A stretch of 64,000 nucleotides of DNA from Massilia sp. 9I (GTDB lineage Bacteria; Pseudomonadota; Gammaproteobacteria; Burkholderiales; Burkholderiaceae_D). The stretch's first letter is position 1, and every line of letters starts with the position of its first letter. Positions 25,261-34,401 of this stretch are shown here, in pieces. The position numbers were made by a program, and so were the translations under genes. A model generated the notes under the pieces. That model saw only the letters and a program-made list of their open reading frames with translations, was not told the origin of the DNA and searched no databases. Location: NCBI RefSeq assembly GCF_902506415.1, contig NZ_LR733275.1, positions 4,750,176 through 4,814,175 on the forward strand, read 5' to 3'.

Positions 25261-27504
25261 TTACGAGCGTTCGCGCTCGACGCGGTTGACGCCCGCCACC
25301 CGCCGCAGGTTGCGGATCAGCTGCGCCAGGTGCACCCGGTCCTTGACCTGGATGGTGAAGCGCAGCTGGGTCATCAGGTGTTCGTCGTCCTCGTCCATGC
25401 CGACATAGGTGATGTTGGCGTCGGACTCGCCGATCTCTGCGGCCACGCGCGCCAGGATGCCCTTCTCGTTGTTGATGAGCAGGCGGATGCGGCAGTCGAA
25501 GCGGCGGTTGAGCTCTTCGCCCCACTGGACGGCAATCCAGCGGTCCGGTTCCTTGGCGCGGATGCGCTTGGCCGGCAGGCACTCGCAGGTGTGCACCACC
25601 AGGCCCTGGTCGCGGCGCAGCTGGCCGATGATCTGGTCGCCCGGGATCGGCAGGCAGCAGGGCGCCAGCTGCACCGACACGCCTTCGCTGCCGTAGATCG
25701 TGACGGGGTCGATGTCGCTGCTTGGCGCCGGCAGGGCGGTCGGCTTCTGCTCGGGGTCGGCGTCCATCAGGCCGAAGATGTGGCGCGCCACCAGCTGCGG
25801 CATGCGCTTGCCGATGCCGATGTCGGCGTACAGCTCTTCCAAGGACTTGGCCGAGGACTCGGCCAGCAGTTTTTCCACGGTGCTCGGGGGCAGCTCGGCG
25901 CCGATGTTGCGCGCGGCGAGGGCCCCGGCCAGCAGTTCCTGGCCCAGCTCGACCGACTCGTTGACGTTTACCGTGCGCAGGTAGTGGCGGATCGCGGAAC
26001 GCGCCTTGCCGGTGCGGACGTAGCCCAGCCAGGTCGGGCTCGGGCGCGACTCCGGATCGGTGACGATTTCGACGATGTCGCCGTTGTGCAGTTCGTTGCG
26101 CAGCTGGGCCGGCTCGTTGTTGATCTTGACCGAGACCGTGTGGTCGCCGATGCCGGTGTGGATCGAATACGCGAAGTCGAGCGCGGTGGCGCCGCGCGGC
26201 AACGCGATGATCTTCGATTTCGGCGTGAACACGTAGACCGAATCCGGGAACAGGTCGACCTTGACGTGTTCCAGGAACTCGGCCGAGTCGCCGGTCTGCT
26301 GCTGGATGTCGAGCAGCGACTGCAGCCAGGCGTGGGTGCGCTGCTGCAGGTCCGACATGTTCGAGTCGCCGGTCTTGTACAGCCAGTGCGCCGCCACGCC
26401 GCTTTCGGCGGTGCGGTGCATGTCCTGGGTGCGGATCTGGAATTCGACCGGGGTGCCGTAGGGGCCGATCAGGGTGGTGTGCAGTGACTGGTAGCCGTTG
26501 ATCTTGCGGATCGCGATGTAGTCCTTGAACTTGCCTGGCATCGGCTTGTACAGGGCGTGCAGGGTGCCGAGCGCCACGTAGCAGTTCGGGACGGTGTCGA
26601 CCACCACCCGGAAACCGTACACGTCCAGCACCTGCGAGAACGACAGGTGCTTGTTGCGCATCTTTTTATAGATGCCGTACAGGGTCTTCTCGCGGCCGTA
26701 GACCTCGGCCTGGATGCCGGCGGTCGCCAGCTGGTTCTTGACGGTGTCGAGGATCTTCTTGACCACCTCGCGGCGGTTGCCGCGCGCCGCCTTGACGGCC
26801 TTGGCCAGCGTGTAATAACGCAGTGGGTACAGGTGCGAGAAGGACAGGTCCTGCAGCTCGCGGTAGATGTCGTTCAGGCCGAGGCGGTGCGCGATCGGGA
26901 CGTAGACTTCCATGGTCTCGATCGAGATGCGGCGGCGCTTGGCGGGGATCATCACGCCCATCGTGCGCATATTGTGCAGGCGGTCGGCGAGCTTGATCAG
27001 GATCACGCGCACGTCCGAGGCCATGGCCAGCAGCATCTTGCGGAAGTTCTCGGCCTGGGCCTCGATCTGGCTCTGGAACTCGATCTTCTCGAGCTTGGAC
27101 AGGCCGTCGACCATGTTGGCGACCTGGGCGCCGAAACGTTCGATCAGCTCGTCCTTCTTGACGTCCTGGTCTTCGATCACGTCGTGCAGCAGCGCGGCCA
27201 TGATGGCCTGGGCATCGAGCTTCCACTCGGCGCAGATCTCCGCGACGGCGATCGGATGGGAAATATAGGGCTCGCCCGACTTGCGGACCTGGCCGAGGTG
27301 CATCTCGTCCGAGAAGCGGTAGGCTTCCTTGACTTTCTTGAGCTCGGCGGGGGTGAGGTAATCGGACAGCTTGTTGATGAGCTGCGTCACCGAGGCGACG
27401 CCCGGAGCGGGCGCCGGTGCTTCGGCGTCTTGCGGTTTACCCGGACGCTTGTTCCGGGTAGGAGCGGGGCCTGGATGGGTCGAATCCGGGGAAGACAAAC
27501 TCAT
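25261..27504 (-). CDS. spoT: Bifunctional (p)ppGpp synthetase/hydrolase
   Basis: A 747-residue RelA/SpoT protein that makes and degrades the stringent-response alarmone. Hydrolase HD domain at about 65-200 (ISHPIAVAEI, LLHDVIEDQDV), synthetase domain at about 255-370 (YGIYKKMRNKHLSFSQVLDV, INGYQSLHTTLIGPYG), TGS at about 425-485, and a C-terminal ACT domain at about 665-740. The intact HD motif means hydrolase activity is expected, hence SpoT rather than RelA. It is the last gene of gmk-rpoZ-spoT, the standard arrangement. Confidence 0.96.
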   Translation of the reverse strand: MSLSSPDSTHPGPAPTRNKRPGKPQDAEAPAPAPGVASVTQLINKLSDYLTPAELKKVKEAYRFSDEMHLGQVRKSGEPYISHPIAVAEICAEWKLDAQAIMAALLHDVIEDQDVKKDELIERFGAQVANMVDGLSKLEKIEFQSQIEAQAENFRKMLLAMASDVRVILIKLADRLHNMRTMGVMIPAKRRRISIETMEVYVPIAHRLGLNDIYRELQDLSFSHLYPLRYYTLAKAVKAARGNRREVVKKILDTVKNQLATAGIQAEVYGREKTLYGIYKKMRNKHLSFSQVLDVYGFRVVVDTVPNCYVALGTLHALYKPMPGKFKDYIAIRKINGYQSLHTTLIGPYGTPVEFQIRTQDMHRTAESGVAAHWLYKTGDSNMSDLQQRTHAWLQSLLDIQQQTGDSAEFLEHVKVDLFPDSVYVFTPKSKIIALPRGATALDFAYSIHTGIGDHTVSVKINNEPAQLRNELHNGDIVEIVTDPESRPSPTWLGYVRTGKARSAIRHYLRTVNVNESVELGQELLAGALAARNIGAELPPSTVEKLLAESSAKSLEELYADIGIGKRMPQLVARHIFGLMDADPEQKPTALPAPSSDIDPVTIYGSEGVSVQLAPCCLPIPGDQIIGQLRRDQGLVVHTCECLPAKRIRAKEPDRWIAVQWGEELNRRFDCRIRLLINNEKGILARVAAEIGESDANITYVGMDEDDEHLMTQLRFTIQVKDRVHLAQLIRNLRRVAGVNRVERERS

Positions 27505-27580
27505 ATGTAATATCGATCAGCCAGTGTAGGCACAGAATAACAGAATATCGATATGACGAAACCCAGGCCCTGCAAGGGTC

Positions 27581-27784
27581 TTACATCGGCACTTTCTTGA
27601 GCATCTCGAGGCCGACTTTACCGGCGGCGATTTCGCGCAGGGCGACGACGGTCGGCTTGTCCTTGGCTTCGACCTTCGGGGTGTGGCCCTGCAGCAGCTG
27701 GCGTGCGCGGTAGGTCGCGGCCAGGGTCAGCTGGAAGCGGTTCGGGACGTTCTTGAGGCAATCTTCGATGGTGATGCGGGCCAT
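27581..27784 (-). CDS. rpoZ: RNA polymerase omega subunit
   Basis: The 67-residue omega subunit, which helps assemble and stabilise RNA polymerase. MARITIEDCLKNVPNRFQL and the ARQLLQGHTPKVEAKDKPTV region are diagnostic. The ATG at 27784 is the family start (MARITIEDCL). It lies between gmk (54 nt upstream) and spoT (76 nt downstream). Confidence 0.97.
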   Translation of the reverse strand: MARITIEDCLKNVPNRFQLTLAATYRARQLLQGHTPKVEAKDKPTVVALREIAAGKVGLEMLKKVPM

Positions 27785-27838
27785 GTTCTCACTCCTGAAT
27801 GACAATCAGCGACGTCCTTGCGGACGCCGCGCTTGGTA

Positions 27839-28483
27839 TTACGTAGGTTGTTGCGCGTGGATTCCCAGCTGGGCAAACAAGTCGGCGTTGCGCGCCGCCT
27901 GCTGGGCGAAACGGCAACGTGTCGCTTTGACAATCGCCTGCAGCTCTGCGAGGGCGACGTTGAACTCTTCGTTGATGATAGCATATTCGAACTCCGGAGC
28001 GTGAGCGATCTCGCCCCCGGCGGCCAGCAGGCGGCGGGTGATGATGTGAGGCTCGTCGGTGCCGCGCTTGTGCAGGCGCTCCTCCAGGGCTTCGATCGAC
28101 GGCGGCAAGATGAAGATGCCGGCCGCGTCGGGGAACTGCTTCTTGACCTGGCGCGCGCCCTGCCAGTCGATCTCCAGCAGGATGTCGGTGCCCAGTTTCA
28201 TTTCCTGTTCCACGGTCACGCGGCTGGTGCCGTAATAGTTGCCATGGACTTCCGCCCATTCCAGGAACTCGCCGCGGTCGGCGCGCGCGACGAAGTCTTC
28301 CGCCGTCGTGAAGTGGTACTCGCGGCCATCCTGCTCGCCCGGACGCGGCGGGCGGGTGGTGGTCGAGATCGACAGCTTGATGCCCGGTTCCAGCTTCAGC
28401 AGGGCGTTGACCAGGGTCGATTTGCCGGCGCCGCTGGGTGCGGCGACGACGAACAGGCTGCCGGAGAGGGCGGGAGTAATCAT
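27839..28483 (-). CDS. gmk: Guanylate kinase
   Basis: A 214-residue guanylate kinase, converting GMP to GDP with ATP. The P-loop is APSGAGKST (about residues 15-23), with TTRPPRPGEQDGREYHF binding GMP and LEIDWQGARQVKKQFPDA following. I chose the ATG at 28483 with AAGGA upstream; the frame is open another 93 nt upstream but without a ribosome site. First gene of the gmk-rpoZ-spoT operon. Confidence 0.97.
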   Translation of the reverse strand: MITPALSGSLFVVAAPSGAGKSTLVNALLKLEPGIKLSISTTTRPPRPGEQDGREYHFTTAEDFVARADRGEFLEWAEVHGNYYGTSRVTVEQEMKLGTDILLEIDWQGARQVKKQFPDAAGIFILPPSIEALEERLHKRGTDEPHIITRRLLAAGGEIAHAPEFEYAIINEEFNVALAELQAIVKATRCRFAQQAARNADLFAQLGIHAQQPT

Positions 28484-28546
28484 GTTAATTCCTTGTGACG
28501 TGTGTATCGCGCAGCGATATCGTTCGCTGCATGTGTTCATCATAAC

Positions 28547-28635
28547 GTTGAACGCGTGGGCAAGAAACTTGCCCACCCTACGAAACGCTGTATGCCGTTC
28601 GTAGGGTGGGCGGGTCTCCCGCCCACGCGTTCAAT
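28547..28635. repeat. Double-hairpin intergenic repeat, GTAGGGTGGGC family, copy pair 1
   Basis: Two inverted copies of a unit of about 30 nt, CGTAGGGTGGGC...GCCCACGCG. The inner arms at 28571-28584 and 28598-28611 are perfect 14-bp complements; the outer arms at 28548-28561 and 28621-28634 pair over 14 bp. Each unit alone also folds into a hairpin, for example GTGGGCAAG-AAA-CTTGCCCAC. It sits between yicC and gmk, both minus strand. A second pair lies at 34397-34535. There is no coding content. Confidence 0.85.
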
Positions 28636-28679
28636 GCGCCGTTGCATTATGTTGCGCAACGACAACAATCTAAATCAAA

Positions 28680-29582
28680 TTATTCGAGGTTCTGCACCTG
28701 CTCGCGCATCTGCTCGATCAGAAGTTTCAGCTCCATCGACGCATCCGCCAGCTCCTTCACCGATGCCTTGGCGCCCAGCGTATTCGCCTCGCGGTTCAGC
28801 TCCTGCATCATGAAGTCCAGGCGCTTGCCGACCTGGCCGCCTTTCCTCAGGATGTGGCGGGTCTCGTTCAGGTGGGCCGACAGGCGCGACAGCTCTTCGG
28901 AGACGTCGATGCGGATGCCGTACAGCGTCACTTCCTGGCGGATGCGCTCCAGCACTTCCTGGCGGCTCAGCACCGAGGGGTTGCCGTGGCCGGCCAGGCC
29001 CAGCGCGTCCTGCATGCGCTCGACCGCCTTCTGCTGGAACTGCGAGATCACCTGCGGGATGAGCGGGCTGATGCGCTTGACGATGCCTTCCATCGCCTCG
29101 ATGCGCGACAGCAGCATGCCTTCCAGCGCCGCGCCTTCGCGCTTGCGGCTGTCGACGAAGGCGGCGACGGTGGTGGCGGTGAGGGCGGCGACGTCCGCCT
29201 GCAGCGACTCCTGGCCCACGGTCGATTCCTCGATCACGCCGGGCCAGCGCAGCAGCTCGGCCACCGTCATCTGCGGCGCCTGGGCAAAGTGCTTGGTTAC
29301 CTCGGTCTGCAGGCGCGCGAGGTCGGACAGCAGTTCCTGGTTGAGCGCCTGCGAGCCGCCGGTCGTCTTGCGGCCAAAGGAGAGGCGCACTTCGACCTTG
29401 CCGCGCGTGATGGCCGCCATGATGGCGGCGCGCAGGTCGGGCTCGAGCGCGCGCAGGTCGTCATTGATGCGGAACTGGAGGTCGAGGAAGCGCGAATTGA
29501 CGCTCTTGATCTCGATCGTGAGGGTGCCCGCAGCGCCTTCGCTGGTGGCCACCGCATAACCTGTCATGCTTGAAATGCTCAA
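28680..29582 (-). CDS. yicC: YicC/YloC-family endoribonuclease
   Basis: A 300-residue YicC protein. The N-terminal domain begins MSISSMTGYAVATSE and the C-terminal DUF1732-type part includes MQELNREANTLGAKASVKEL near the end. YicC is described as an RNase acting on small RNAs. The start is TTG at 29582, preceded by a strong GGGGA at 5 nt and giving the family N-terminus; the ATG at 29567 would remove conserved residues. It is upstream of gmk, a widespread neighbourhood. Confidence 0.92.
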   Translation of the reverse strand: MSISSMTGYAVATSEGAAGTLTIEIKSVNSRFLDLQFRINDDLRALEPDLRAAIMAAITRGKVEVRLSFGRKTTGGSQALNQELLSDLARLQTEVTKHFAQAPQMTVAELLRWPGVIEESTVGQESLQADVAALTATTVAAFVDSRKREGAALEGMLLSRIEAMEGIVKRISPLIPQVISQFQQKAVERMQDALGLAGHGNPSVLSRQEVLERIRQEVTLYGIRIDVSEELSRLSAHLNETRHILRKGGQVGKRLDFMMQELNREANTLGAKASVKELADASMELKLLIEQMREQVQNLE

Positions 29583-29697
29583 TGAATTCCCCGTTTTCTT
29601 ATTCTTTATACACCCCGTGTCGGTTTCGCGGGGTGGCCTTTACAAAGCCGACATTTATCCCACACAATCCCCTTGTTAAGCAAGGAAACCTTCCCCG

Positions 29698-30681
29698 ATG
29701 GCCGCACAGAATAACGCCCCACTGCCCGACGGCCTGGAAATTGCCGGATATCGCATTGTAAAGAAAATTGCGTCCGGTGGGTTCAGTATTGTCTATCTGG
29801 CATATGACGCTGAAGGCAACGCGGTCGCCATCAAGGAATACCTGCCCAGCCAGCTCGCCCTGCGCGCCCCCGGGGAGCTCGCGCCCAGCGTCTCCAAGCC
29901 CAATTTAGCGGTGTTTCGCATCGGCCTGAAGTGCTTCTTCGAAGAGGGGCGGGCCCTGGCGCGCATCGTCCATCCGAACGTGGTGCGGGTGGTGAACTTC
30001 TTCCGCGCCCACGAGACGGTCTACATGGTGATGGCCTACGAGTCCGGCCACACGCTGCAGGATCACATCGCGCGCCTGCATGCGCGCGGCAGCCGCATGA
30101 GCGAAACCTCGATCCGCCAGCTGTTCAAGGGCGTCTGCGCCGGTGTGCGCGAAGTCCACGCCAACAAGCTGCTGCACCTGGACCTGAAACCGGCCAACAT
30201 CTACCTGCGCGTCGACGGATCGCCCTTGCTGCTCGACTTCGGCGCCGCGCGCCAGACCATCAATATCGACGCGCCCATGCTGGCGCCGATGTACACCCCG
30301 GGCTTCGCCGCGCCCGAGCTGTACAGCAAGGTCGCGACGCTCGGTCCCTGGACCGACATCTACAGCATCGGCGCTGCCATGTATGCCTGCATGACGCGCT
30401 CGATGCCGCCGGCGGTGGAAGCGCGCCGGCAAGAGGACAAGACCGAGGCCCAGTTCGCGAAGCTCGCGGGCAGCTATTCGCCGGAGCTGGTCGAGATGGT
30501 GCGCTCCTGCATGGCGCTCGATCCGCTGGCGCGGCCCCAGAGCGTGTTCGCGATGCAGAAGGTACTGCAGGCGCCGCCCACGCTGGCGCCGCAGCACGAG
30601 GATGACGACGGCGAGCCGGCGCGGCCAGGGGGCTGGCGCGGGCTGGTCGGCCGTCTCGGCGGCATCGGCCGCAAGGCCTGA
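29698..30681 (+). CDS. Hanks-type serine/threonine protein kinase
   Basis: A 327-residue soluble eukaryotic-like kinase. The Gly-rich loop is ASGGFSIVYLAYD (25-37), with catalytic Lys46 (VAIKEYLP). The catalytic loop is HLDLKPANIYL (160-170), so the usual HRD Arg is Leu161 and the enzyme is of the non-RD type. DFG is at 180-182. There is no transmembrane or extracellular sensor domain; a Gly/Arg-rich tail follows. It is 16 nt upstream of a PP2C phosphatase, making a reversible phosphorylation pair. Confidence 0.93.
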   Translation: MAAQNNAPLPDGLEIAGYRIVKKIASGGFSIVYLAYDAEGNAVAIKEYLPSQLALRAPGELAPSVSKPNLAVFRIGLKCFFEEGRALARIVHPNVVRVVNFFRAHETVYMVMAYESGHTLQDHIARLHARGSRMSETSIRQLFKGVCAGVREVHANKLLHLDLKPANIYLRVDGSPLLLDFGAARQTINIDAPMLAPMYTPGFAAPELYSKVATLGPWTDIYSIGAAMYACMTRSMPPAVEARRQEDKTEAQFAKLAGSYSPELVEMVRSCMALDPLARPQSVFAMQKVLQAPPTLAPQHEDDDGEPARPGGWRGLVGRLGGIGRKA

Positions 30682-30697
30682 ACCTGAGGGAGCGAAC

Positions 30698-31624
30698 ATG
30701 CAGTTTTCCGTCTACCAGCAGACCCACATCGGCGGCCGCAAGGTCAACCAGGACCGCATGGGCTACAGCTTCACGCGCGATGCGCTGCTGCTGGTGCTGG
30801 CCGACGGCATGGGCGGGCACCTGGCCGGCGAGATCGCCGCCACCATCACGCTGCAGACCCTGTCGATGATGTTCCGCATGCAGGCGCGCCCGTATGTGAA
30901 AAAGCCCGAGCGCTTCCTCGAAGATGCGCTGAACCAGGCGCACTGGGACATCCTGGCCTACGCCGAAAAGCACAAGATGCCCGAGACCCCGCGCACCACC
31001 GTGGTGGCCTGCCTGGTGCAGCATAACTGCGCCGTGTGGGCGCACTGCGGCGACTCGCGCCTGTACTGGATGCGCCGCAACCAGGTGCTGGCGCGCACGC
31101 GCGACCATTCGCACCTCGAATACCTGATCGAGCGCGGCCGCGCCACGGAAGCCGAGCGCAATACCCACCCGGACCGCAACAAGCTGTACAACTGCGTGGG
31201 CGCCGGCCAGGCGCCGAAGATCGACATCTCAAGCCAGGTCAGCCTGGAACCGGGCGACACCCTGCTGCTATGTTCCGACGGCCTGTGGTCGATGCTGCCG
31301 GAGACCGAGATCGTGCACCGCCTGGCCACCTCGACCATCGTGCAGGCGGTGCCGGACCTGGTGGCGATGGCCGCCGCGATCGGTGGTGCGCGCGCCGACA
31401 ACACGACCGCGCTGGCGATCACCTGGCAGGGCGCGGACGCGGCCGGCGCCACCACGCCGGACATGATCTCGACCCAGATGCTGCCCGAGGATGCGGTCAG
31501 CTCGACCATCACTGCCGGGCAGCCCCTGCCGTCCGGGGCGGACGCCTTCGACGAAGACGAAATCGAAAAAGCGATTGCCGAGATCCGCGAGGCGATCGAG
31601 AAGTCTTCCCAATTACTTAAATAA
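30698..31624 (+). CDS. PP2C-family serine/threonine phosphatase
   Basis: A 308-residue PP2C/PPM phosphatase. The metal-binding and catalytic motifs are all present: KVNQDR (about 15-20), LVLADGMGGHLAGE (about 33-46), WAHCGDSRLYWM (about 112-123), LLLCSDGLW (about 188-196) and GGARADNTTALAI (about 229-241). An acidic tail follows (about 245-308). The ATG at 30698 has GAGGGAG upstream. With the kinase immediately upstream it probably forms a kinase/phosphatase module. Confidence 0.94.
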   Translation: MQFSVYQQTHIGGRKVNQDRMGYSFTRDALLLVLADGMGGHLAGEIAATITLQTLSMMFRMQARPYVKKPERFLEDALNQAHWDILAYAEKHKMPETPRTTVVACLVQHNCAVWAHCGDSRLYWMRRNQVLARTRDHSHLEYLIERGRATEAERNTHPDRNKLYNCVGAGQAPKIDISSQVSLEPGDTLLLCSDGLWSMLPETEIVHRLATSTIVQAVPDLVAMAAAIGGARADNTTALAITWQGADAAGATTPDMISTQMLPEDAVSSTITAGQPLPSGADAFDEDEIEKAIAEIREAIEKSSQLLK

Positions 31625-31635
31625 AAAGGTCCAAC

Positions 31636-32370
31636 ATGAGCTTCGAACAACGCCCGAGCGGTCGCGCGGTCGACCAGCTGCGCACGATCCGCATCACCCG
31701 CCAGTACACCAAACATGCCGAAGGTTCGGTGCTGATCGAGTGCGGCGACACCAAGGTGATCTGCACCGCCAGCATCGAAGAAAAGGTGCCGGGCTTCCTG
31801 AAAGGGAAGGGGCAGGGCTGGCTGACCGCGGAATACGGCATGCTGCCGCGTTCCACCCACACCCGCATGGACCGTGAAGCCGCGCGCGGCAAGCAGACCG
31901 GCCGTACCCAGGAAATCCAGCGCCTGATCGGCCGCTCGCTGCGCGCCGCCTTCGACCTGGAAGCCTTTGGCGAGCGCACCCTGCACCTGGACTGCGACGT
32001 GATCCAGGCCGACGGCGGCACCCGCACTGCCTCGATCACCGGCGCCATGGTGGCCGCCTACGACGCCTTCCAGGCGCTGGTGGGGCAGGGCGTCCTGCCT
32101 GCCGTGCCGGTGAAGCACTTCGTTGCCGCGATCTCGGTCGGCGTGTACAAGGGCACGCCGGTGCTGGACCTGGATTATGTCGAGGATTCGGATTGCGATA
32201 CCGACATGAACGTCGTCATGACGGAGCAGGGGCACTTCATCGAAGTGCAGGGCACGGCCGAAGGTGCGGCGTTTGATCGGGCGGGGATGAACCGCCTGCT
32301 GGACCTGGGGCAGCTGGGGATTGCGGAGCTGATTAGGTTGCAAAAGCAATCTCTCGGCTTGGTTGGCTGA
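31636..32370 (+). CDS. rph: Ribonuclease PH
   Basis: A 244-residue phosphorolytic 3'-5' exoribonuclease that trims tRNA 3' ends. RPSGRAVDQLRTIRITRQYT opens the protein. TAEYGMLPRSTHTRMDREAA (about 64-83) carries the phosphate/RNA-binding residues, and DVIQADGGTRTASITGAMVA (about 116-135) is diagnostic. Full length, 11 nt after the PP2C gene. It is followed by a palindromic repeat before rdgB. Confidence 0.97.
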   Translation: MSFEQRPSGRAVDQLRTIRITRQYTKHAEGSVLIECGDTKVICTASIEEKVPGFLKGKGQGWLTAEYGMLPRSTHTRMDREAARGKQTGRTQEIQRLIGRSLRAAFDLEAFGERTLHLDCDVIQADGGTRTASITGAMVAAYDAFQALVGQGVLPAVPVKHFVAAISVGVYKGTPVLDLDYVEDSDCDTDMNVVMTEQGHFIEVQGTAEGAAFDRAGMNRLLDLGQLGIAELIRLQKQSLGLVG

Positions 32371-32393
32371 TCAGCTTGCTCGACTTCGGTCTG

Positions 32394-32515
32394 GAACTTG
32401 GGTCCCGGCCTTCGCCGGGACGACGTGCGGAGGCTGCGGGTCGAATAGTAACGACCATTGTTAGCTGATAAACCGTCATCCCGGCGCAGGCCGGGATCCA
32501 AGTTCGCACCGCAGC
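32394..32515. repeat. Inverted intergenic repeat, TTGGGTCCCGG family
   Basis: Left arm GAACTTGGGTCCCGGCC... (from 32394) and right arm ending ...CCGGGATCCAAGTTC (to 32515) are imperfect complements. Each arm also folds on itself, for example CCCGGCCTTCGCCGGG and CCCGGCGCAGGCCGGG. It fills most of the 214-bp gap between rph and rdgB; I see no gene there. A related pair lies at 61923-62020. Confidence 0.8.
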
Positions 32516-32584
32516 CGCCACAGCGCCCTTTACCCCAACGCGCTAAAATATCCCCCCTCCGCAAAAAACACCGCCCGAGCCCCC

Positions 32585-33169
32585 ATGACCCAACGCCTGA
32601 TCCTCGCCTCCAACAACGCCGGCAAACTCAAGGAATTCGCCCAACTGCTCGAACCCATCGGCTTCGAACTGCACCCGCAAGGCGAATTCAATGTCCCGGA
32701 AGCGGAAGAGCCCTTCGGCACCTTCGTGGAAAACGCCCTGGCCAAGGCCCGCCATGCCGCGCGCCTGACCGGCCTGCCGGCTCTTGCCGACGACTCGGGC
32801 GTATGCGTCAACGCGCTGGGCGGCGCCCCCGGTGTGTATTCGGCCCGCTTCGCCGGCGAACCGAAATCCGACGCCCGCAACAACGAAAAACTGGTCGCGG
32901 ACCTGGCGAGCCACGCCGACAAGTCGGCCTATTACTACTGCGTGCTGGTCTACGTGCGCCATGCCGACGACCCTCAGCCGGTGATCGCCGACGGCCAGTG
33001 GCACGGCGAGATCATCGCCGCCCCGCGCGGCGCCAACGGCTTCGGCTACGACCCGCACTTCCTGATTCCGTCGCTCGGCAAGACCACCGCCGAACTCGAA
33101 CCGGGCGTGAAGAACGCCCATTCGCACCGCGGCCAGGCCCTGCGTGCACTGGTAGAAAAACTGAAATGA
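32585..33169 (+). CDS. rdgB: Non-canonical purine NTP pyrophosphatase (RdgB/HAM1)
   Basis: A 194-residue house-cleaning enzyme that hydrolyses dITP and XTP to monophosphates. LASNNAGKLKEF (about 6-17) binds the triphosphate, and LADDSGVCVNALGGAPGVYS (about 67-86) includes the catalytic Asp. ANGFGYDPHFLIPS and a C-terminal SHRGQAL complete the family pattern. It overlaps hemW by 4 nt (ATGA), so the two are translationally coupled. Confidence 0.96.
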   Translation: MTQRLILASNNAGKLKEFAQLLEPIGFELHPQGEFNVPEAEEPFGTFVENALAKARHAARLTGLPALADDSGVCVNALGGAPGVYSARFAGEPKSDARNNEKLVADLASHADKSAYYYCVLVYVRHADDPQPVIADGQWHGEIIAAPRGANGFGYDPHFLIPSLGKTTAELEPGVKNAHSHRGQALRALVEKLK

Positions 33170-34401
33170 TCCCGATTAAAGTCGCCGGCCCCGTGCCGGG
33201 CGAACCACGCTCCCCGGCCACTACAGCGCTTCAATACCTGCAGCCCGGCGCGCTGAACCTGACGGCCTTGCCGCCGCTGTCGCTCTACATCCACTTCCCG
33301 TGGTGCGTGCGCAAGTGCCCGTATTGCGACTTCAATTCGCACGAGGCCAAGGGCGAGCTGCCGGAAAAGGACTACCTCGACGCCGTGCGCCTCGACCTGG
33401 AGCAGTCGCTGCCCATGATCTGGGGCCGCAAGATCCACACCATCTTCATCGGCGGCGGCACGCCGAGCCTGATGTCGGCCGCGGGGCTCGACCGCCTGCT
33501 GTCCGACGTGCGCACCCTGCTGCCGCTGGCGCTGGACGCCGAGATTACGATGGAAGCGAATCCCGGCACCTTCGAGGCCGAGCGCTTCAAGTCTTACCGC
33601 GACAGCGGCATCAACCGCCTGTCGATCGGCATCCAGAGCTTCAACGGGGCCCACCTCAAGGCTCTGGGCCGGATCCACGACGAAGCCGAGGCGCGCCGCG
33701 CGGTGGATATCGCACGTTCGACCTTCGACAACTTCAACCTCGACCTGATGTTCGCGCTGCCGTCGCAGACGCTGGCGGAGGCACGCCGTGACCTCGAGAC
33801 CGCGCTCTCGTTTGCGCCACCGCACCTGTCGATGTACCACCTGACGATGGAGCCGAACACGGTGTTCGCCAAGTACCCGCCGGCCCTGCCGGACGACGAT
33901 ACGAGTGCGGACATGCAGGACATGATTCTGGAGGCGACCGCCAACGCGGGCTACGAGCACTACGAGGTCTCGGCCTATGCCCAGCCGGGCAAGCGCGCCC
34001 AGCACAACCTCAACTACTGGCAGTTCGGCGACTACCTCGGCATCGGCGCCGGCGCTCACTCCAAGATCTCCTTCCCGCACCGCGTACTGCGCCAGGCGCG
34101 CTACAAGCAGCCGGGCTCCTTCATCGAGGCGGCGAAGCGCGGCAACCCGGTGCAGGAAGAGCACGAGATCGGGCGCGGCGACATGGGTTTCGAGTTCATG
34201 CTCAACGCGCTGCGCCTGACCGAGGGCTTTGATCCGAACCTGTTTGGCGAGCGTACCGGCATGGGCATCAGCGCCATCACCAAGGCGCTGAACGAGGCGG
34301 AAGGCAAGGGGCTGCTGTACCGCGACCACAAGCTGATCAAGCCGACCGAGCTGGGCCAGCGATTCCTGAATGATCTGCAGGAGATGTTTTTGGGGTCGTA
34401 G
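33166..34401 (+). CDS. hemW: Radical-SAM heme chaperone HemW
   Basis: A 411-residue HemW, formerly called oxygen-independent coproporphyrinogen oxidase-like. The radical-SAM cluster motif is in PWCVRKCPYCDFNSHE (about 45-60), and IGGGTPSLM and LSIGIQSFNGAHLKALGR follow. HNLNYW supports HemW over HemN. HemW transfers heme to respiratory enzymes. The start ATG at 33166 overlaps rdgB by 4 nt; an N-terminal extension of about 35 residues precedes the core. The TAG stop (34399-34401) lies inside a repeat arm. Confidence 0.95.
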   Translation: MIPIKVAGPVPGEPRSPATTALQYLQPGALNLTALPPLSLYIHFPWCVRKCPYCDFNSHEAKGELPEKDYLDAVRLDLEQSLPMIWGRKIHTIFIGGGTPSLMSAAGLDRLLSDVRTLLPLALDAEITMEANPGTFEAERFKSYRDSGINRLSIGIQSFNGAHLKALGRIHDEAEARRAVDIARSTFDNFNLDLMFALPSQTLAEARRDLETALSFAPPHLSMYHLTMEPNTVFAKYPPALPDDDTSADMQDMILEATANAGYEHYEVSAYAQPGKRAQHNLNYWQFGDYLGIGAGAHSKISFPHRVLRQARYKQPGSFIEAAKRGNPVQEEHEIGRGDMGFEFMLNALRLTEGFDPNLFGERTGMGISAITKALNEAEGKGLLYRDHKLIKPTELGQRFLNDLQEMFLGS

